Shown here piece after piece: positions 1 through 11,002 of a DNA stretch of 64,000 nucleotides. Where the stretch lies: assembly GCA_013398055.1 (NCBI GenBank), contig VZRS01000474.1, forward strand, positions 124,001 to 188,000. The letters run 5' to 3'. The stretch comes from Ifrita kowaldi. Lineage: Eukaryota > Chordata > Aves > Passeriformes > Cinclosomatidae. The number at the start of each line of letters is the position of its first letter. The stretch's first letter is position 1. Below the pieces are notes generated by a model, which saw only the letters and a program-made list of their open reading frames with translations, did not search any database and had not been told where the DNA came from. A program made the translations under genes and the position numbers.

Positions 1-3000
1 ATCTTTGTTGTTTTTTAACTACAACTGCTGATGAGCTGATATTTTTTTTCTCTACCATACTCTCTGTGTTTCTAACTTTCTTGAGTTGTTGGATGGTCAT
101 TTTTCTCACTTATTTTGCATTCATCAAATTGGAGAATATTTTGCTTTTGCTTTAGTAGTCCATTTAGTGTGCTCTGAAGCACCTTATTGTATTCTCTGGT
201 CCTGCACAATGTAATAACTTTTATCTTCAAGTATTACTGCCATTTTTGTTCTATCCATTTCCACTTTTTCCACCTGTTCTAGGCTGCTAATAGAAGGAAA
301 TATAAAGCATTTATTGTGTGAGCTGAAAAGGTACTGCTGTGCCTCTTTCTACAGCCAATCAAATCAAAATTCAAAAGCCAACAGAATTCACTGTGCACCA
401 AATCTGTTGGCTAGTTTCAGTGGTGAAAGGTGTGGGAGGCCTAAAAATATGAAAGAGAATAAAGCTGCCACCTTCCTCCTTCTCACTTCCGAAGTCTGAA
501 GTAGGTAAATGAAATGGAAAAATTTAGCCTAAAGATTATAATTCCCCACATATAATTAGCGTATTGCATAAAATTTTTTAAAACTTAGAAAACAGGAAAG
601 AGAGAATTGCTTTAAACAATGTCAGTTAATGAATTTGGACTTGAGGCATTGCTGTTTCCCATGCTTAATTTCCTGCGTCAGTTCAAAATCGCCTACTTTT
701 TGACATTTCATGGTCTCTGAAGCAAATAACAGTGATACCCCAATCTAGAGCTGTGAATTTAGATGAAGAATAAGCTGCAGGGACAGAAGAACTGTGAAAA
801 AGCAGAAAAAGATTCTGCTTTGTTGTTGACATTTCTGATAGTTGAAAAAGACAGACTAAGGAAAGGATCTCCGAGCACAGCTGTCTGAAAGTAGAATATT
901 TTTCTGAATTTTCTGTGTGGCATTAATAGCACTATTATAGTTTCATTTTCATGTTTCACATCCTTTTTCTACTATTTAGTGAACCCAGAAAACATTGTTT
1001 GCAAATCATAGATCAGTTTACTTCCAAGGAAAAAGCAGATAAGCACAAATGCACAGGTATATTTGCAGTGATTTAAAGCACAACTCAATGCTATAAATGT
1101 GCAGTGCCCCATTAACCTTTTAGATTGGAGGCATGTATCCACATCCAGTAAGTTTCCTTTTAAGTGACAACTGCAAAAAATATTGCTGCTGTTTGTGTCA
1201 TTAATTAGGTTCTTTTATGGATTTAATCTCTGCTGCAGTTTCCAGAGAAGAAAACTGGTATATAACCTGTGAAGAGGAAAAGGGATCACTTACTTATATT
1301 TCCAAAGGTCAACTCATATGTTACTAACTGTTTTTTTACTATTGTTTCTCCTCAGTATTATGAAGTTTTCCTTTTTTTTTTTGTTTTTGTAATTTTCATA
1401 GCTTCTTAGATTGATAACATTTACTAAAATGGAGATTGATGTGCTTCCTCAATTTAGTGAACGTCTTTCTTTGAAGATTATATAGCTTTGATGGGAGAAA
1501 ATAGAAACTCTTTCTGTAAGCAGATTTATTTGCTATATCAAGATGAAATTATGGATTACTAGCAGAACATGTTTTAAAACATTTATTATATTGGAGATAC
1601 TGCTTTAGTCCATGCATTTTAGAATCAGTTATAAATTAGAACATTGATGCTAAGATACACAGAAGATGAAAATATTATCCATTTGCTCCAAAGAGTGCAA
1701 TGATTTTCAATATTAAAAAAATAATTGGTGTAACTGTTAAATTTATTTAGTATTTTTAAATTATATTGCTTATGAATTTTGCTAATTTTTAGCATGATAT
1801 TGTTGACTGTGTGTTAGCTATTTCAGGGTAGTTATCAAATAATTGCTTTTTCATGTGACTGATTGAACCTTCATTGGTACATCACTTCAGACCCTTTTTC
1901 TAAAGATCGTCAAGTATAGCAGTTCTCCAACTCCAGTTATAATCAATGATGTAGTTCTACTGAAGTTTTTACTGATAATGTTAAGGGAACTTTATCCTAA
2001 GCCTTTTGTTAGTCCTGCTGCTTTCCCTGATGCCCTTGTTAGGCTCCTGTTTTTTCTTTGCCATCCCACTGACTACAGTGATACGGAAAGGCAGCCAGCT
2101 TCTAGAGGGTGGTACATGGCTTCCCTTGATACCACCATGCCCTGTGGAGTTTTTGTAAGTTATTACGTAAATCTTACATAGGTACTATAAAACTACAAAA
2201 TTACTTTTAAAAATTTTTGTTTCTGTTCTTTATGTGGGACTAAAGGTTTTTAAAAGTTGTGTCAGTATAAGTGATAACTTGTGTATGTAATCTGAAGGGT
2301 ACCTTGAAAGGTGGATAGGCTTGGACTACACATTTGTGTAATGAGGAGAATGACAGCATTGTCCAGAGTGGCACTGAGGTAAACTTGGTTAGAAACAAGA
2401 GGCAAAGAGCTTGGGCGTGGATGCTAGACAGAGATAGACAGAGCCATAAAATATCAAAAAGAGCTTCTCCGCTCTCACATCTGCTTCTGTCACTTTGCCC
2501 CTTGCTTGTAGTTCAGTAGATGGTATCGTGAAGTATCTGCTTTCCTCACACAAAACAAATTATAGAAAATGCAGGCAAATATGAGTGGAGTTTCTCCTTG
2601 TTTGTATTTTGTAGCCTTTCTTTTGCATTTTTTACTTTGTGTCCGTGTGCCAGCTCTGCAATGGGAATGCTATCTATATATGCTATTGATAATGGTGGGA
2701 GTGGAATAATTCTCAAGTATCCTGTTATTTTACCGCTGCTTTACCTTTTTCAAAGAGGAGTTGGTATCCAATGATTTGACTGTTTGAAGATTTTTAAAAC
2801 ACACTGAAAAGTAAAAATGAAATGGGAGAGGGGCTGCTTTCATTGGGAGAATCAATCCTCCAACATCCCAAGTGGCCAGCGTACTTGTGTCTCTGAGCTC
2901 TTGATGTTTGGAGAGAGATGAGCACAATTTTCCGAACTTGTTCATGGAGACTGCAATTTGTGGCCATGAATTGTGGGTCCTGTCTGCAAAGGTGGTAGTT

Positions 3001-3275
3001 AATGCCAGTAGTGATGGCAGTTGCATTATAAAGTAAACTGAGAGCAGCAGCTTAGAGATACATGAAGCAGGTCAGAGGATAGTGTGGGGATTTATTCTTC
3101 TTCCTAGGGTTAATCTCTGTGATTTACACAGGGATTTTCCTGTGCCCTTTTGGAAACCACTGGTGAGATGAAAGAGCAGAGGTCAAGACAAGAAAGCTGA
3201 TAAGCTCTCTTTTTCTCTGCCCTGAAGTAGGATGTCAGCAGGGTGGGATTCACTAGGACAAAAATGGGGCAATCA
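1..3275. other. AT-rich non-coding DNA, nothing recognised
   Basis: I see no gene, LTR or clear LINE copy here. The open frames are at most about 100 codons, have no recognisable motif and are contradicted by equally long frames on the other strand. Short T-runs occur (for example around 1370-1385). The stretch reads as ordinary intron or intergenic sequence. An exon shorter than about 60 codons could be missed by eye. Confidence 0.6.
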
Positions 3276-3360
3276 GAACAAAACAATGGCTGTGCTAGGT
3301 CAAGCCAAAATCCACCTAGCCCACTCATTTGTCTGATAGTGACCAGAAATAAATTCTTAG
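3276..3360 (+). repeat. Ancient CR1-type LINE 3' tail fragment
   Basis: The segment follows the pattern of an old amniote CR1 3' end known from turtle, crocodile and bird genomes. In that pattern a 'tgctgggtcagacc' block is followed by 'tccatctagcccag', a 'ctgtct..gacagtggcc' block and an 'agaat' tail. Here the blocks are visible as tgctaggtcaagcc, tccacctagccca, tgtctgatagtgacc and ggtaagaata, each with several substitutions, which fits an old and decayed copy. It carries no coding sequence. The assignment rests on remembered consensus blocks only. Confidence 0.5.
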
Positions 3361-3975
3361 GTAAGAATAGAAAATTGTCTTCCTTCTAAGGTAGCTTTCT
3401 AAGATGCAGTATGCTGTAGTTTAAGTCTTTCCAAGCAGAATTGAATCTGGATTTGCTTGAGGCCTAAATTTACTTTTTTCCATTTAAAAATTTGTTTCCG
3501 TTTTTGTTTTCTACAGCATCCTACAGAAATACAGTCTGTAATGTGATTATACTGTATCTGGAGTTTAATTTATTGTAAACATTCTGTTGTTGTCAAGTAT
3601 AGAGTAGAATAGAATATGCTGAGTTGGACAGGACCCACAAGGATCATTGAGTCCAGCTCCTGGCCTTGCCCCAAAGATCACACCATGTACTTCAGAGCAT
3701 TGTCCAAATGCTTCTTGTCAGGCTTGGTGCTGTGACCACTTCCCTGGGGAGCCTGTTCCAGTGCCCAACCACCCTCTGGGTGAAAAACCTTTTCCTAATA
3801 TCCAACCTAAACCTCTTCTAACTCAGCTTCATGCTGTTTCGTTGAGACCTGTCACTGATCACAGGAGTGAAGAGATCTGTACCTGTACCTCCACTTCCCC
3901 TCACGAGAAAATTGTCAACTGCAATGAGGTCTCCTCTCAGTCTCCTCTTCTCCAGGCTGAACAGACCAAGTGCCC

Positions 3976-4206
3976 TCAGCCACTCCTCAGCCACTCCTTC
4001 CTCTCAAGGCCCTTCACCATCTTTGTTGCTCTGCTTTGGATGTTCTCTAATCGCTTAATGTCTTTCTTATATTGTGGCACCCAAAACTGCCCCCAGGACT
4101 CTAGATGGGGCTGCCCCACTGCAGAGCAGAGTGGGACAATTCCCTCCCTCGCCCAGCTGGCAATGCTGTGCCTGATGCGCTCCAGGACACAAATGCCAGG
4201 GCACAC
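3976..4206 (-). pseudogene. CR1 ORF2 C-terminal fragment
   Basis: This minus-strand open frame of 76 codons matches the C-terminal region of CR1 ORF2. The landmarks are a 'SIASWARE' block, then 'PLCSAV..PHLE' and 'FWVPQYKKDI', and finally 'RATKMVKGLE'. It is part of the same truncated element as the reverse transcriptase piece at 4623-5069 and is separated from it by stops and frame shifts. It has no independent function. Confidence 0.8.
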
Positions 4207-4622
4207 TGTAGTCTCATAGTCAACTGGCCATCAACCAGGACCCCCAGGTCCCTTTCCTGAGTGCTGCTCTCCAGCCTCTCGTTCCTTAGTCTATCTATAC
4301 GCGCAACCAGGGTTGGGCCATCACAGGTACAGAGTCCGGCATTTGCCCCTGTTAAACTTTATATGGTTTGTGATTGCCCATCTCTCTAATTTGTCAAGGT
4401 CTCTCTGCAGGACCTCTTTGCTCTTGAGGAAGTCAACAGCTCCTCCTAATTTAGCATCATCATTAAACTTACTTAGTATCCTTACAGTCCTGCACCCAAA
4501 TTGTTAATGAAGATGTTAAAGAGCACAGGGCTAAGGTTGGAGCGCTGTGGAACCCCAGTAGTGACAGGTCCCCAGTCTGATGTCACCCCATTCACCGTAA
4601 CCCTTTGCACCTGACCCATGAG

Positions 4623-5069
4623 TCAGTTGCTCACCCATTGCATGACGTGTTTATCCAGCTGTGTGCTGGACATTTTGTCCAGAAGGATCCTGTAAGAGAC
4701 AGTGTCCAAAATTTTGCTGAAGTCCAAAAAGATTACATCTACTGGCTTTCCTTGATCGACTGGGTGGGTTGCGCTGTTGTAGAAGGAAATCAGGTTCAAC
4801 AAGCAGGACTTCCCTCTCATGAAGCCATGCTGGCTGGGATCGATGACTCCATTGTCCTCTAGGTGTTTTTCAATACCTCTCAGAATAATGTTTTTCGTGA
4901 TTTTGCTGGGCACTGAAATGAGACTGACAGGCTTATTTCTATTCTGCTTCATATTTCTCATATGTGAGGAAATGAGTGTTTGTTCACGATCCCTGCTCCA
5001 TGTGTAATTTTTCTCGTACCTAAGTTGGCTCTTCCCATGTGAGTGTTGAGCTTCTGTCGATACAGACAT
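4623..5069 (-). pseudogene. CR1 ORF2 reverse transcriptase fragment (fingers and palm)
   Basis: This open frame of 148 codons covers the N-terminal part of the CR1 reverse transcriptase. A conserved block with QHGF lies near residues 80-83. Catalytic motif A follows as FLDFSK near residues 114-119, with the metal-binding aspartate at about 116. The start Met is not a real start: the first 40 or so residues do not resemble CR1 and the true ORF2 would begin far upstream in a full element. Past the stop at 4623 the match to CR1 continues in other frames. The catalytic F-A-D-D motif is expected near 4434-4465 on the minus strand and appears there as F-N-D-D after a stop and frame shifts. It is non-functional. 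Confidence 0.85.
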
Positions 5070-5099
5070 AGCTGCATAACTTCATTCACAGCATTGCTC

Positions 5100-5945
5100 T
5101 TCTCTGTAATGTTTCCAGTTCTATTACATTCCCTTTGAAATCAGGTGGCCACAGCTGCATGCTGTGCTAGAGAACTGGATGCTCTATGAAGTTACTTGTC
5201 ACATTGACATTTTTCTGTTTTTCTCTGTTCTATTTCTAATAGCACCTACAATTTAATTTGCCATTTTCACTGCTGCTTGGCTTTCAACTGATGATATTTT
5301 CAGAGAACTTTATATAAAGACACAAAAATCTCTGTTCTGATTAGTGTCAGGATTTGGACTCTAAGGCTCTGTATTGTGTTTGTGTTGTTGAGGTTGTTTT
5401 TTATAAATGTGTTGATCTCTGTTTATCAAACTTGAATGTCATCTGCTAGTTTATTTTTCAGTTGCTTGTTTTAGAACTTCTACAGGTCTTTGTGGTCAGT
5501 GTAGGACTTAATTACTCTAACTAATTTTATATTGTCATTAGACTTTGTGAGATCACCTTCATTTGCACAGTGTAGTTTTAAGCACAGATGCATGTGAGAC
5601 TCCACAGGACCTTTCCCCATTATGAAGCACAACAACTTTTACAGTAATTTCATATCTTTCAACTACTTAATGGTTTGAAAGAGGGTTTTTCCTCTTGCTT
5701 GATGAAGTCTCAGGTTCTTGAAGGGAGAGATTTTGGCGAAGAGTTTTGTAAAAGCCTTTCTTGGAAATTCAGGTAGGCTGAAAGCTAAATTATAGTCATC
5801 TAGTCCATAGGCTAAATGATTTCTTTGAAGATGTCTGGTAGATTTGTGACGTGTCGTTTCTTCTAAGAAAACGGTATAGACTTTTCATATTAATCTCTGT
5901 CTATATTAATTCTGTTCTTTTTTTTCTTTTTTTCTAATTTCTACC
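5100..5945 (-). repeat. Ancient L3/CR1-like LINE remnant
   Basis: Beyond the younger CR1 the plus strand keeps a recognisable order of blocks typical of old L3/CR1 elements read in reverse. These are 'aatttgccatttt' (about 5252), 'tgtcatctgctagttt' (about 5436), a 'ttatattgtcatta' block (about 5527), 'gagactccacaggacc' (about 5596, equivalent to the 'ggggactcc' of L3), then 'tttgtaaaagcctttcttggaaattcaggta' type sequence (about 5745), and a last block near 5890-5925. Divergence is high and no frame is open. The blocks occur in the same order as in an L3 element, which makes chance unlikely, but I matched from memory. Family name and exact ends are uncertain. Confidence 0.55.
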
Positions 5946-7140
5946 ATTTTGCATAATGTAGAAGTTGAAACTGGAGGTTTTAGTTTCATAGGTGCCCTCT
6001 GAAAATGATTTGAAAAACTGGTTTCATATTTTTCACCATTAATTGAATTTTTCAGTTTTCTGATGTTAAAAATGGAATGTTGGAATGGAACGTTGCTTTG
6101 ATGCATTTGAGACATTTGCATTTCATGCCACAAATCACTCTTATTCAGGATGCTGTGCTGATTGTAGCTGTGATACAATGGTTTTGCCGACACAAAGCTT
6201 TCCGCTCCTTTTTTCTTATGTCCATACCTGTGTTTTGTTGGAAAAGGAGTTAGTTTATGGTAGAGCATAGTGATAAACAATGCTTTTTACACCTAACCAA
6301 AATACACTATGAAAAGCCACAGTGACTAATAAATGATAGTTACCAATAAATTGGATATCTTATAATTTATTAGATGTTTTGCTGTAGCAATAGCTTGAAT
6401 ATGCAGTACCAGGATTATCAAAAATGAGTGTCTCAGAATGCCATAAAATACTCTGCTGAGCTCTAGTATCTGGCAAACCCCAGAAAATCATGTTGCTGTA
6501 AGATCTCTAGGTCAAATTCTAAGGTGTTTTTGGGCATGCTGACTGCTTTGTTTTCAGTAAGAGCTTCCTGATGGATGTTCTCATTCAAGAGTTGAGCTTT
6601 AAGTTGACTAAGGATCGATGTTGCTTACTTTTCATATTCCCTGGGTGGTGATAGATTTCCCATAGCTACAGTGTGGCATTTGTGCAAAGCTAGATGCTCT
6701 AAAGCCAGTTGTTATTGTTCTGGACAAGGCCTGAAGTTCAGGCCGCATACCAGCCACACTCACAACACGCAGCCCGCTGTAAAACGCGGAGCAGTTTCTA
6801 GGAGAGTTAACAGGTGCAATGGACAGCTAAAAGGTAAAGACTCCCCAAATATATCAACTCCCTCCATGCTGGTATTTGATTAGACTTAAGAGAATAGCTG
6901 TTCCTAGAAACCGCATTAGGTGACTAAGAAGTCTGCAGATTTGGTGTTGAGCAGCACACTTCCTAAAGCATGTGGTCTGCTGTGCCTGCAGAGGCTTTGG
7001 TACATCCACAGTGGTTGTAGTAATTCTTAATAAATCTCCTTAAATCTGTTTCTAAGTGTATATTGGGGTTTCAACTCCGTGTGTGTGTTCTTGTGTGTGG
7101 TACTCTTTCTGCCTGCTGCTACTTATTCAGAGTAGGAAAC
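5946..7140. other. Non-coding DNA, nothing recognised
   Basis: No coding, RNA or repeat feature could be supported in this stretch between the old LINE remnant and the first LTR. The longest frames are about 70 codons without motifs. Confidence 0.6.
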
Positions 7141-7782
7141 TGTCTTGGGGTGACTTTATGATGTTGTATCCCCTATTGCCCGCTCTATGCCCGGCCATGA
7201 ATCCTGTGCCTTTCTGTGTCTTTAAACTGAGCCCGAGAGCGGGGAGAGAGAGAAACTGAGCAAACTTTTGGAAAGAGTTTGTGCTTCAAGGCCACTCCAC
7301 TCATCTGCGTTCTTCTGCTGCAGCGGCAAGAGCGGAGGAAGCACCCTTCCTGCTTTTTCTGAGCTCTGTGTTCCTTTTCTCAGGAGAGAGATGGAGCTTG
7401 CTAGCTGAGGAAAACTTTTTCTTTCTCCCTGGGACCTTTGGGTTTTTTTCTTCTTCTCTTCTGGAACTGCTCAGCAACACCAGAACATATCTGAGGGACC
7501 TTTACACCCCTGGCCTGGAGGGGCCTACGCTGAACCCAGCTCCAGAGAAGAGAGAGAGACCACACCCACAGAAAGGACTGAAGTCTTTCCGGGTTTCTCT
7601 CCAAAGTGAGAGGTTTTATTATTTAGCATTATTATTTTGCTTGCACTGTGTTTGTTAGTTAAATAATTTTTCTTCACTTTTCCTCCAAGGAGTTTTTCCT
7701 GAACCTGGTGGGGAAGGGGTGGTTGAAATCTGCCTCCTATCAGAGGACATTTTCCTCCAAATTTATTTCTCAAACCGGGACA
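7141..7782 (+). mobile_element. Solitary endogenous retrovirus LTR, copy 1
   Basis: The 642-bp segment begins TGTCTTGG and ends GGGACA, so it has the TG...CA ends of an LTR. It is flanked by GAAAC (7136-7140) and GAAAT (7783-7787), a plausible 5-bp target duplication with one mismatch. Its text (ctttaaactgagcc block near 7220, a purine-rich stretch near 7245, the 'cctggtggggaaggggtgg' block near 7702) resembles LTRs I associate with passerine retroviruses. No internal retroviral sequence or primer-binding site follows, so it is a solitary LTR left by recombination. An LTR carries promoter, enhancer and polyadenylation signals; I could not pick out a perfect AATAAA. The portion from 7315 on is repeated at 9118. 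Confidence 0.75.
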
Positions 7783-8148
7783 GAAATGAGTTGAAGGAAC
7801 ATGGGTTTGGGGTTTAGCTTCTGGTTGGATTACAGTTTGGCTGTGAAATGAAGGGAAGGATTTGCTTTCAGGTATGAAAGGAACGCTTGGATTAGATGTA
7901 TAATGTGTCCCATCACCCTCTTTCATTTGTTTATTTATTTTTTATTAATGTCACTGTGTGATGTGGGTCATTTGGGAGAGGTCCCCTGAGAATGGCTTTA
8001 GCCCGTGGGGCTGGCTGGCCTGGACGGCTGTGGCTGAGGGCTCACAGCCACCTTGGAGATGGGAAATTGCACCTGCTGCCAAGAGTTAGGAGCTGTGAAG
8101 GACTGATTTAGAGACAAGTAAAGGCTCCATTCAAGTTTTGAAAGCAGA

Positions 8149-8242
8149 CCCTTCTTCTCCTTCTCCTTCTTCTCCTTCTCCTCCTTCTCCTTCTTCTCCT
8201 TCTCCTTCTCCTTCTTCTTCTTCTTCTTCTTCTTCTTCTTCT
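8149..8242 (+). repeat. 94-bp pure pyrimidine tract (CTT/CTC), copy 1
   Basis: The plus strand is uninterrupted C/T for 94 bases. It is built of CTT and CTC triplets and ends in a run of about ten CTT. Such homopurine-homopyrimidine tracts can adopt triplex DNA and are prone to length change. They also produce artificial Ser/Pro-rich or Lys/Glu-rich open frames, which should not be read as genes. Confidence 0.97.
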
Positions 8243-9010
8243 GGTGGGGTGCTGACTTATGACTTGCTGTGCTCAGTTCATTCAAGAGCTCTTGTGCATG
8301 GTAATTTCTCTGCTTTTATATGCATATTCAGAATAGAAGATAGGTGGAGGAGACACGAGGGTCACATTTAGCTCCAGAAGGTGCTAAGGAGCCTCAGACC
8401 TGAAAAGATACTTTTCTTGACAAGCAGAGGCTCCCCACACTGCAGCTTAATTGGGTTCTCTGTCACTCTGCAACAGCAACAAAAATCCATTGATCACATG
8501 GTCAACGGTGTTCTGTCTCTGCATGAGTTAAGTCAGGAGGAGTATTTAATTTTCTTCTTTCCATTCAATGTCCAACTTTTCATGCACTTGTACCAATGTG
8601 TTAAGATCTTGTATCCCACACCAGGAAATTTGGGCTTAGGCTATAGGGTTTAGAGGAGGTGAGCAATTCTTGTGAGACTCCTGTTCTTTAGAGCAAGCAC
8701 AAGAGTGTGAGTGAGACAATCAAAATGAGACATTTCATGCTTTGTGGCAGAGTATATTCACTAATACCAGTACTGGTATGCTGTTAGAGTCCTGTTTATT
8801 CTTTGCTGTGTTGTAACAAGACCTATGTCCCTGGTTATTTGTTCTAGGCTGTTGACAAGGTAGCATTGCTAATGTGTTAGAATGACATTTGAAATTTTAG
8901 TCATCTACTTGGCAGTACTGAGATTTGATTGCTACTGGATTATGCTATGGATCCTACTAAATTTGACAAAGTCTGAGTGCAGTATTTTATAGCATCTCTT
9001 GTAGGTGGTG

Positions 9011-9116
9011 CTCCGTGAGAGGACAGGGAGCAATGGCCATAAACTAGAACACAAGAAGTTTCACCTCAATGTGAGGAATAACTTTACAGTGAGGGTGGCA
9101 GAGCACTGGAACTGCC
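9011..9116 (+). mobile_element. CR1 3' fragment, cut off by the N at 9117
   Basis: The segment matches the last part of CR1 ORF2: 'gtgagaggacagggagcaatgg', a 'cacaagaagtttcacctcaa' block and 'gtgagggtggcagagcactgg'. The same sequence continues at 11003-11261 through the CR1 3' end. Here it stops at 9116 in mid-element, which marks the joint of the duplication rather than a natural CR1 end. Confidence 0.85.
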
Positions 9117-9117
9117 N
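9117..9117. other. Single undetermined base at duplication joint
   Basis: An N separates the end of unit 1 (inside CR1) from the start of unit 2 (inside the LTR). Position 9116 corresponds to 11108 in unit 2 and position 9118 corresponds to 7315 in unit 1, so the N is exactly at the breakpoint. This is the pattern left when two overlapping contigs or haplotypes are joined end to end. Confidence 0.95.
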
Positions 9118-9774
9118 CTGCTGCGGCGGCAAGAGCGGAGGAAGCACCCTTCCTGCTTTTTCTGAGCTCTGTGTTCCTTTTCTCAGGAGAGAGATGGAGC
9201 TTGCTAGCTGAGGAAAACTTTTTCTTTCTCCCTGGGACCTTTGGGTTTTTTTCTTCTTCTCTTCTGGAACTGCTCAGCAACACCAGAACATATCTGAGGG
9301 ACCTTTACACCCCTGGCCTGGAGGGGCCTACGCTGAACCCAGCTCCAGAGAAGAGAGAGAGACCACACCCACAGAAAGGACTGAAGTCTTTCCAGGTTTC
9401 TCTCCAAAGTGAGAGGTTTTATTATTTAGCATTATTATTTTGCTTGCACTGTGTTTGTTAATTAAATAATTTTTCTTCACTTTTCCTCCAAGGAGTTTTT
9501 CCTGAACCTGGTGGGGAAGGGGTGGTTGAAATCTGCCTCCTATCAGAGGACATTTTCCTCCAAATTTATTTCTCGTCTTTCCAGGTTTCTCTCCAAAGTG
9601 AGAGGTTTTATTATTTAGCATTATTATTTTGCTTGCACTGTGTTTGTTAGTTAAATAATTTTTCTTCACTTTTCCTCCAAGGAGTTTTTCCTGAACCTGG
9701 TGGGGAAGGGGTGGTTGAAATCTGCCTCCTATCAGAGGACATTTTCCTCCAAATTTATTTCTCAAACCGGGACA
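9118..9774 (+). mobile_element. LTR copy 2, 5'-truncated with internal duplication
   Basis: This is the same LTR as 7141-7782 but it lacks the first 174 bases, because the duplicated unit begins inside it. It ends with the same GGGACA at 9774 followed by GAAAT. It contains an extra 189 bp. It is not an independent insertion: the flanking 3' sequence is identical to that of copy 1. Confidence 0.8.
9386..9763 (+). repeat. 189-bp tandem duplication inside LTR copy 2
   Basis: Positions 9386-9574 and 9575-9763 are two head-to-tail copies of 189 bp. The junction reads 'ttatttctc' followed by 'gtctttccagg'. Unit 1 has only one copy (7583-7771). The two copies differ at least at about 9459 (ttaatt against ttagtt), so they are not a simple echo of one read. 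Confidence 0.93.
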
Positions 9775-10140
9775 GAAATGAGTTGAAGGAACATGGGTTT
9801 GGGGTTTAGCTTCTGGTTGGATTACAGTTTGGCTGTGAAATGAAGGGAAGGATTTGCTTTCAGGTATGAAAGGAACGCTTGGATTAGATGTATAATGTGT
9901 CCCATCACCCTCTTTCATTTGTTTATTTATTTTTTATTAATGTCACTGTGTGATGTGGGTCATTTGGGAGAGGTCCCCTGAGAATGGCTTTAGCCCGTGG
10001 GGCTGGCTGGCCTGGACGGCTGTGGCTGAGGGCTCACAGCCACCTTGGAGATGGGAAATTGCACCTGCTGCCAGGAGTTAGGAGCTGTGAAGGACTGATT
10101 TAGAGACAAGTAAAGGCTCCATTCAAGTTTTGAAAGCAGA

Positions 10141-10234
10141 CCCTTCTTCTCCTTCTCCTTCTTCTCCTTCTCCTCCTTCTCCTTCTTCTCCTTCTCCTTC
10201 TCCTTCTTCTTCTTCTTCTTCTTCTTCTTCTTCT
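10141..10234 (+). repeat. 94-bp pure pyrimidine tract (CTT/CTC), copy 2
   Basis: This is the same tract as 8149-8242, of the same length. Identical length in a fast-changing microsatellite argues that the two copies separated very recently or are one locus assembled twice. Confidence 0.97.
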
Positions 10235-11002
10235 GGTGGGGTGCTGACTTATGACTTGCTGTGCTCAGTTCATTCAAGAGCTCTTGTGCATGGTAATTTC
10301 TCTGCTTTTATATGCATATTCAGAATAGAAGATAGGTGGAGGAGACACGAGGGTCACATTTAGCTCCAGAAGGTGCTAAGGAGCCTCAGACCTGAAAAGA
10401 TACTTTTCTTGACAAGCAGAGGCTCCCCACACTGCAGCTTAATTGGGTTCTCTGTCACTCTGCAACAGCAACAAAAATCCATTGCTCACCTGGTCAATGA
10501 TGTTCTGTCTCTGCATGAGTTAAGTCAGGAGGAGTATTTAATTTTCTTCTTTCCATTCAATGTCCAACTTTTCATGCACTTGTACCAATGTGTTAAGATC
10601 TTGTATCCCACACCAGGAAATTTGGGCTTAGGCTATAGGGTTTAGAGGAGGTGAGCAATTCTTATGAGACTCCTGTTCTTTAGAGCAAGCACAAGAGTGT
10701 GAGTGTGACAATCAAAATGAGACATTTCATGTTTTGTGGCAGAGTATATTCACTAATACCAGTACTGGTATGCTGTTAGAGTCCTGTTTATTCTTTACTG
10801 TGTTGTAACAAGACCTATGTCCCTGGTTATTTGTTCTAGGCTGTTGACAAGGTAGCATTACTAATGTGTTAGAATGACATTTGAAATTTTAGTCATCTAC
10901 TTGGCAGTACTGAGATTTGATTGCTACTGGATTATGCTATGGATCCTACTAAATTTGACAAAGTTTGAGTGCAGTATTTTATAGCATCTCTTGTAGGTGG
11001 TG

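Larger units (their letters stand above)
3602..5075 (-). mobile_element. 5'-truncated CR1 LINE retrotransposon with decayed ORF2
   Basis: CR1 is the dominant LINE of birds. Its ORF2 encodes an endonuclease and reverse transcriptase. Read on the minus strand, the element runs from about 5075 into the reverse transcriptase domain and ends with its 3' end at about 3602-3660, where 'gagtagaatagaat' is the degraded octamer tail. Copies cut at the 5' end like this are normal for CR1. The plus strand shows the familiar reversed CR1 blocks, such as those around 3740-3830 and 3950-4060. Reverse transcriptase and C-terminal sequence are spread over several frames with stops, so this is a dead copy. The GC content is visibly higher than in the surroundings. 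Confidence 0.93.
7315..9116 (+). repeat. Direct duplication, unit 1
   Basis: This 1,802-bp unit is repeated at 9118-11108. It starts inside the LTR, then covers the LTR 3' part, about 1.2 kb of low-copy sequence with a long pyrimidine tract, and the first part of a CR1 3' end. The offset is 1,803 bp at the left and 1,992 bp after the extra 189 bp present in unit 2. By eye I count about 15 single-base differences, below 1 percent. The unit stops abruptly inside CR1 at 9116, next to the N at 9117. Confidence 0.95.

Noticed and set aside
2730..3026. 98-codon minus-strand frame
   Set aside because: No recognisable domain and no support from neighbouring exons or splice signals; not convincing as an exon.
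3647..4219. 190-codon plus-strand open frame
   Set aside because: It is the antisense of the CR1 ORF2 region, a shadow of the minus-strand element.
7998..8285. Lys/Glu-rich frame (and the Ser/Pro-rich frame on the other strand), repeated at 9990-10277
   Set aside because: Both are translations of the CTT/CTC microsatellite.
9328..9918. 196-codon minus-strand open frame
   Set aside because: It lies in LTR and adjacent duplicated DNA, and its length comes from the 189-bp tandem duplication; it has no protein family features.
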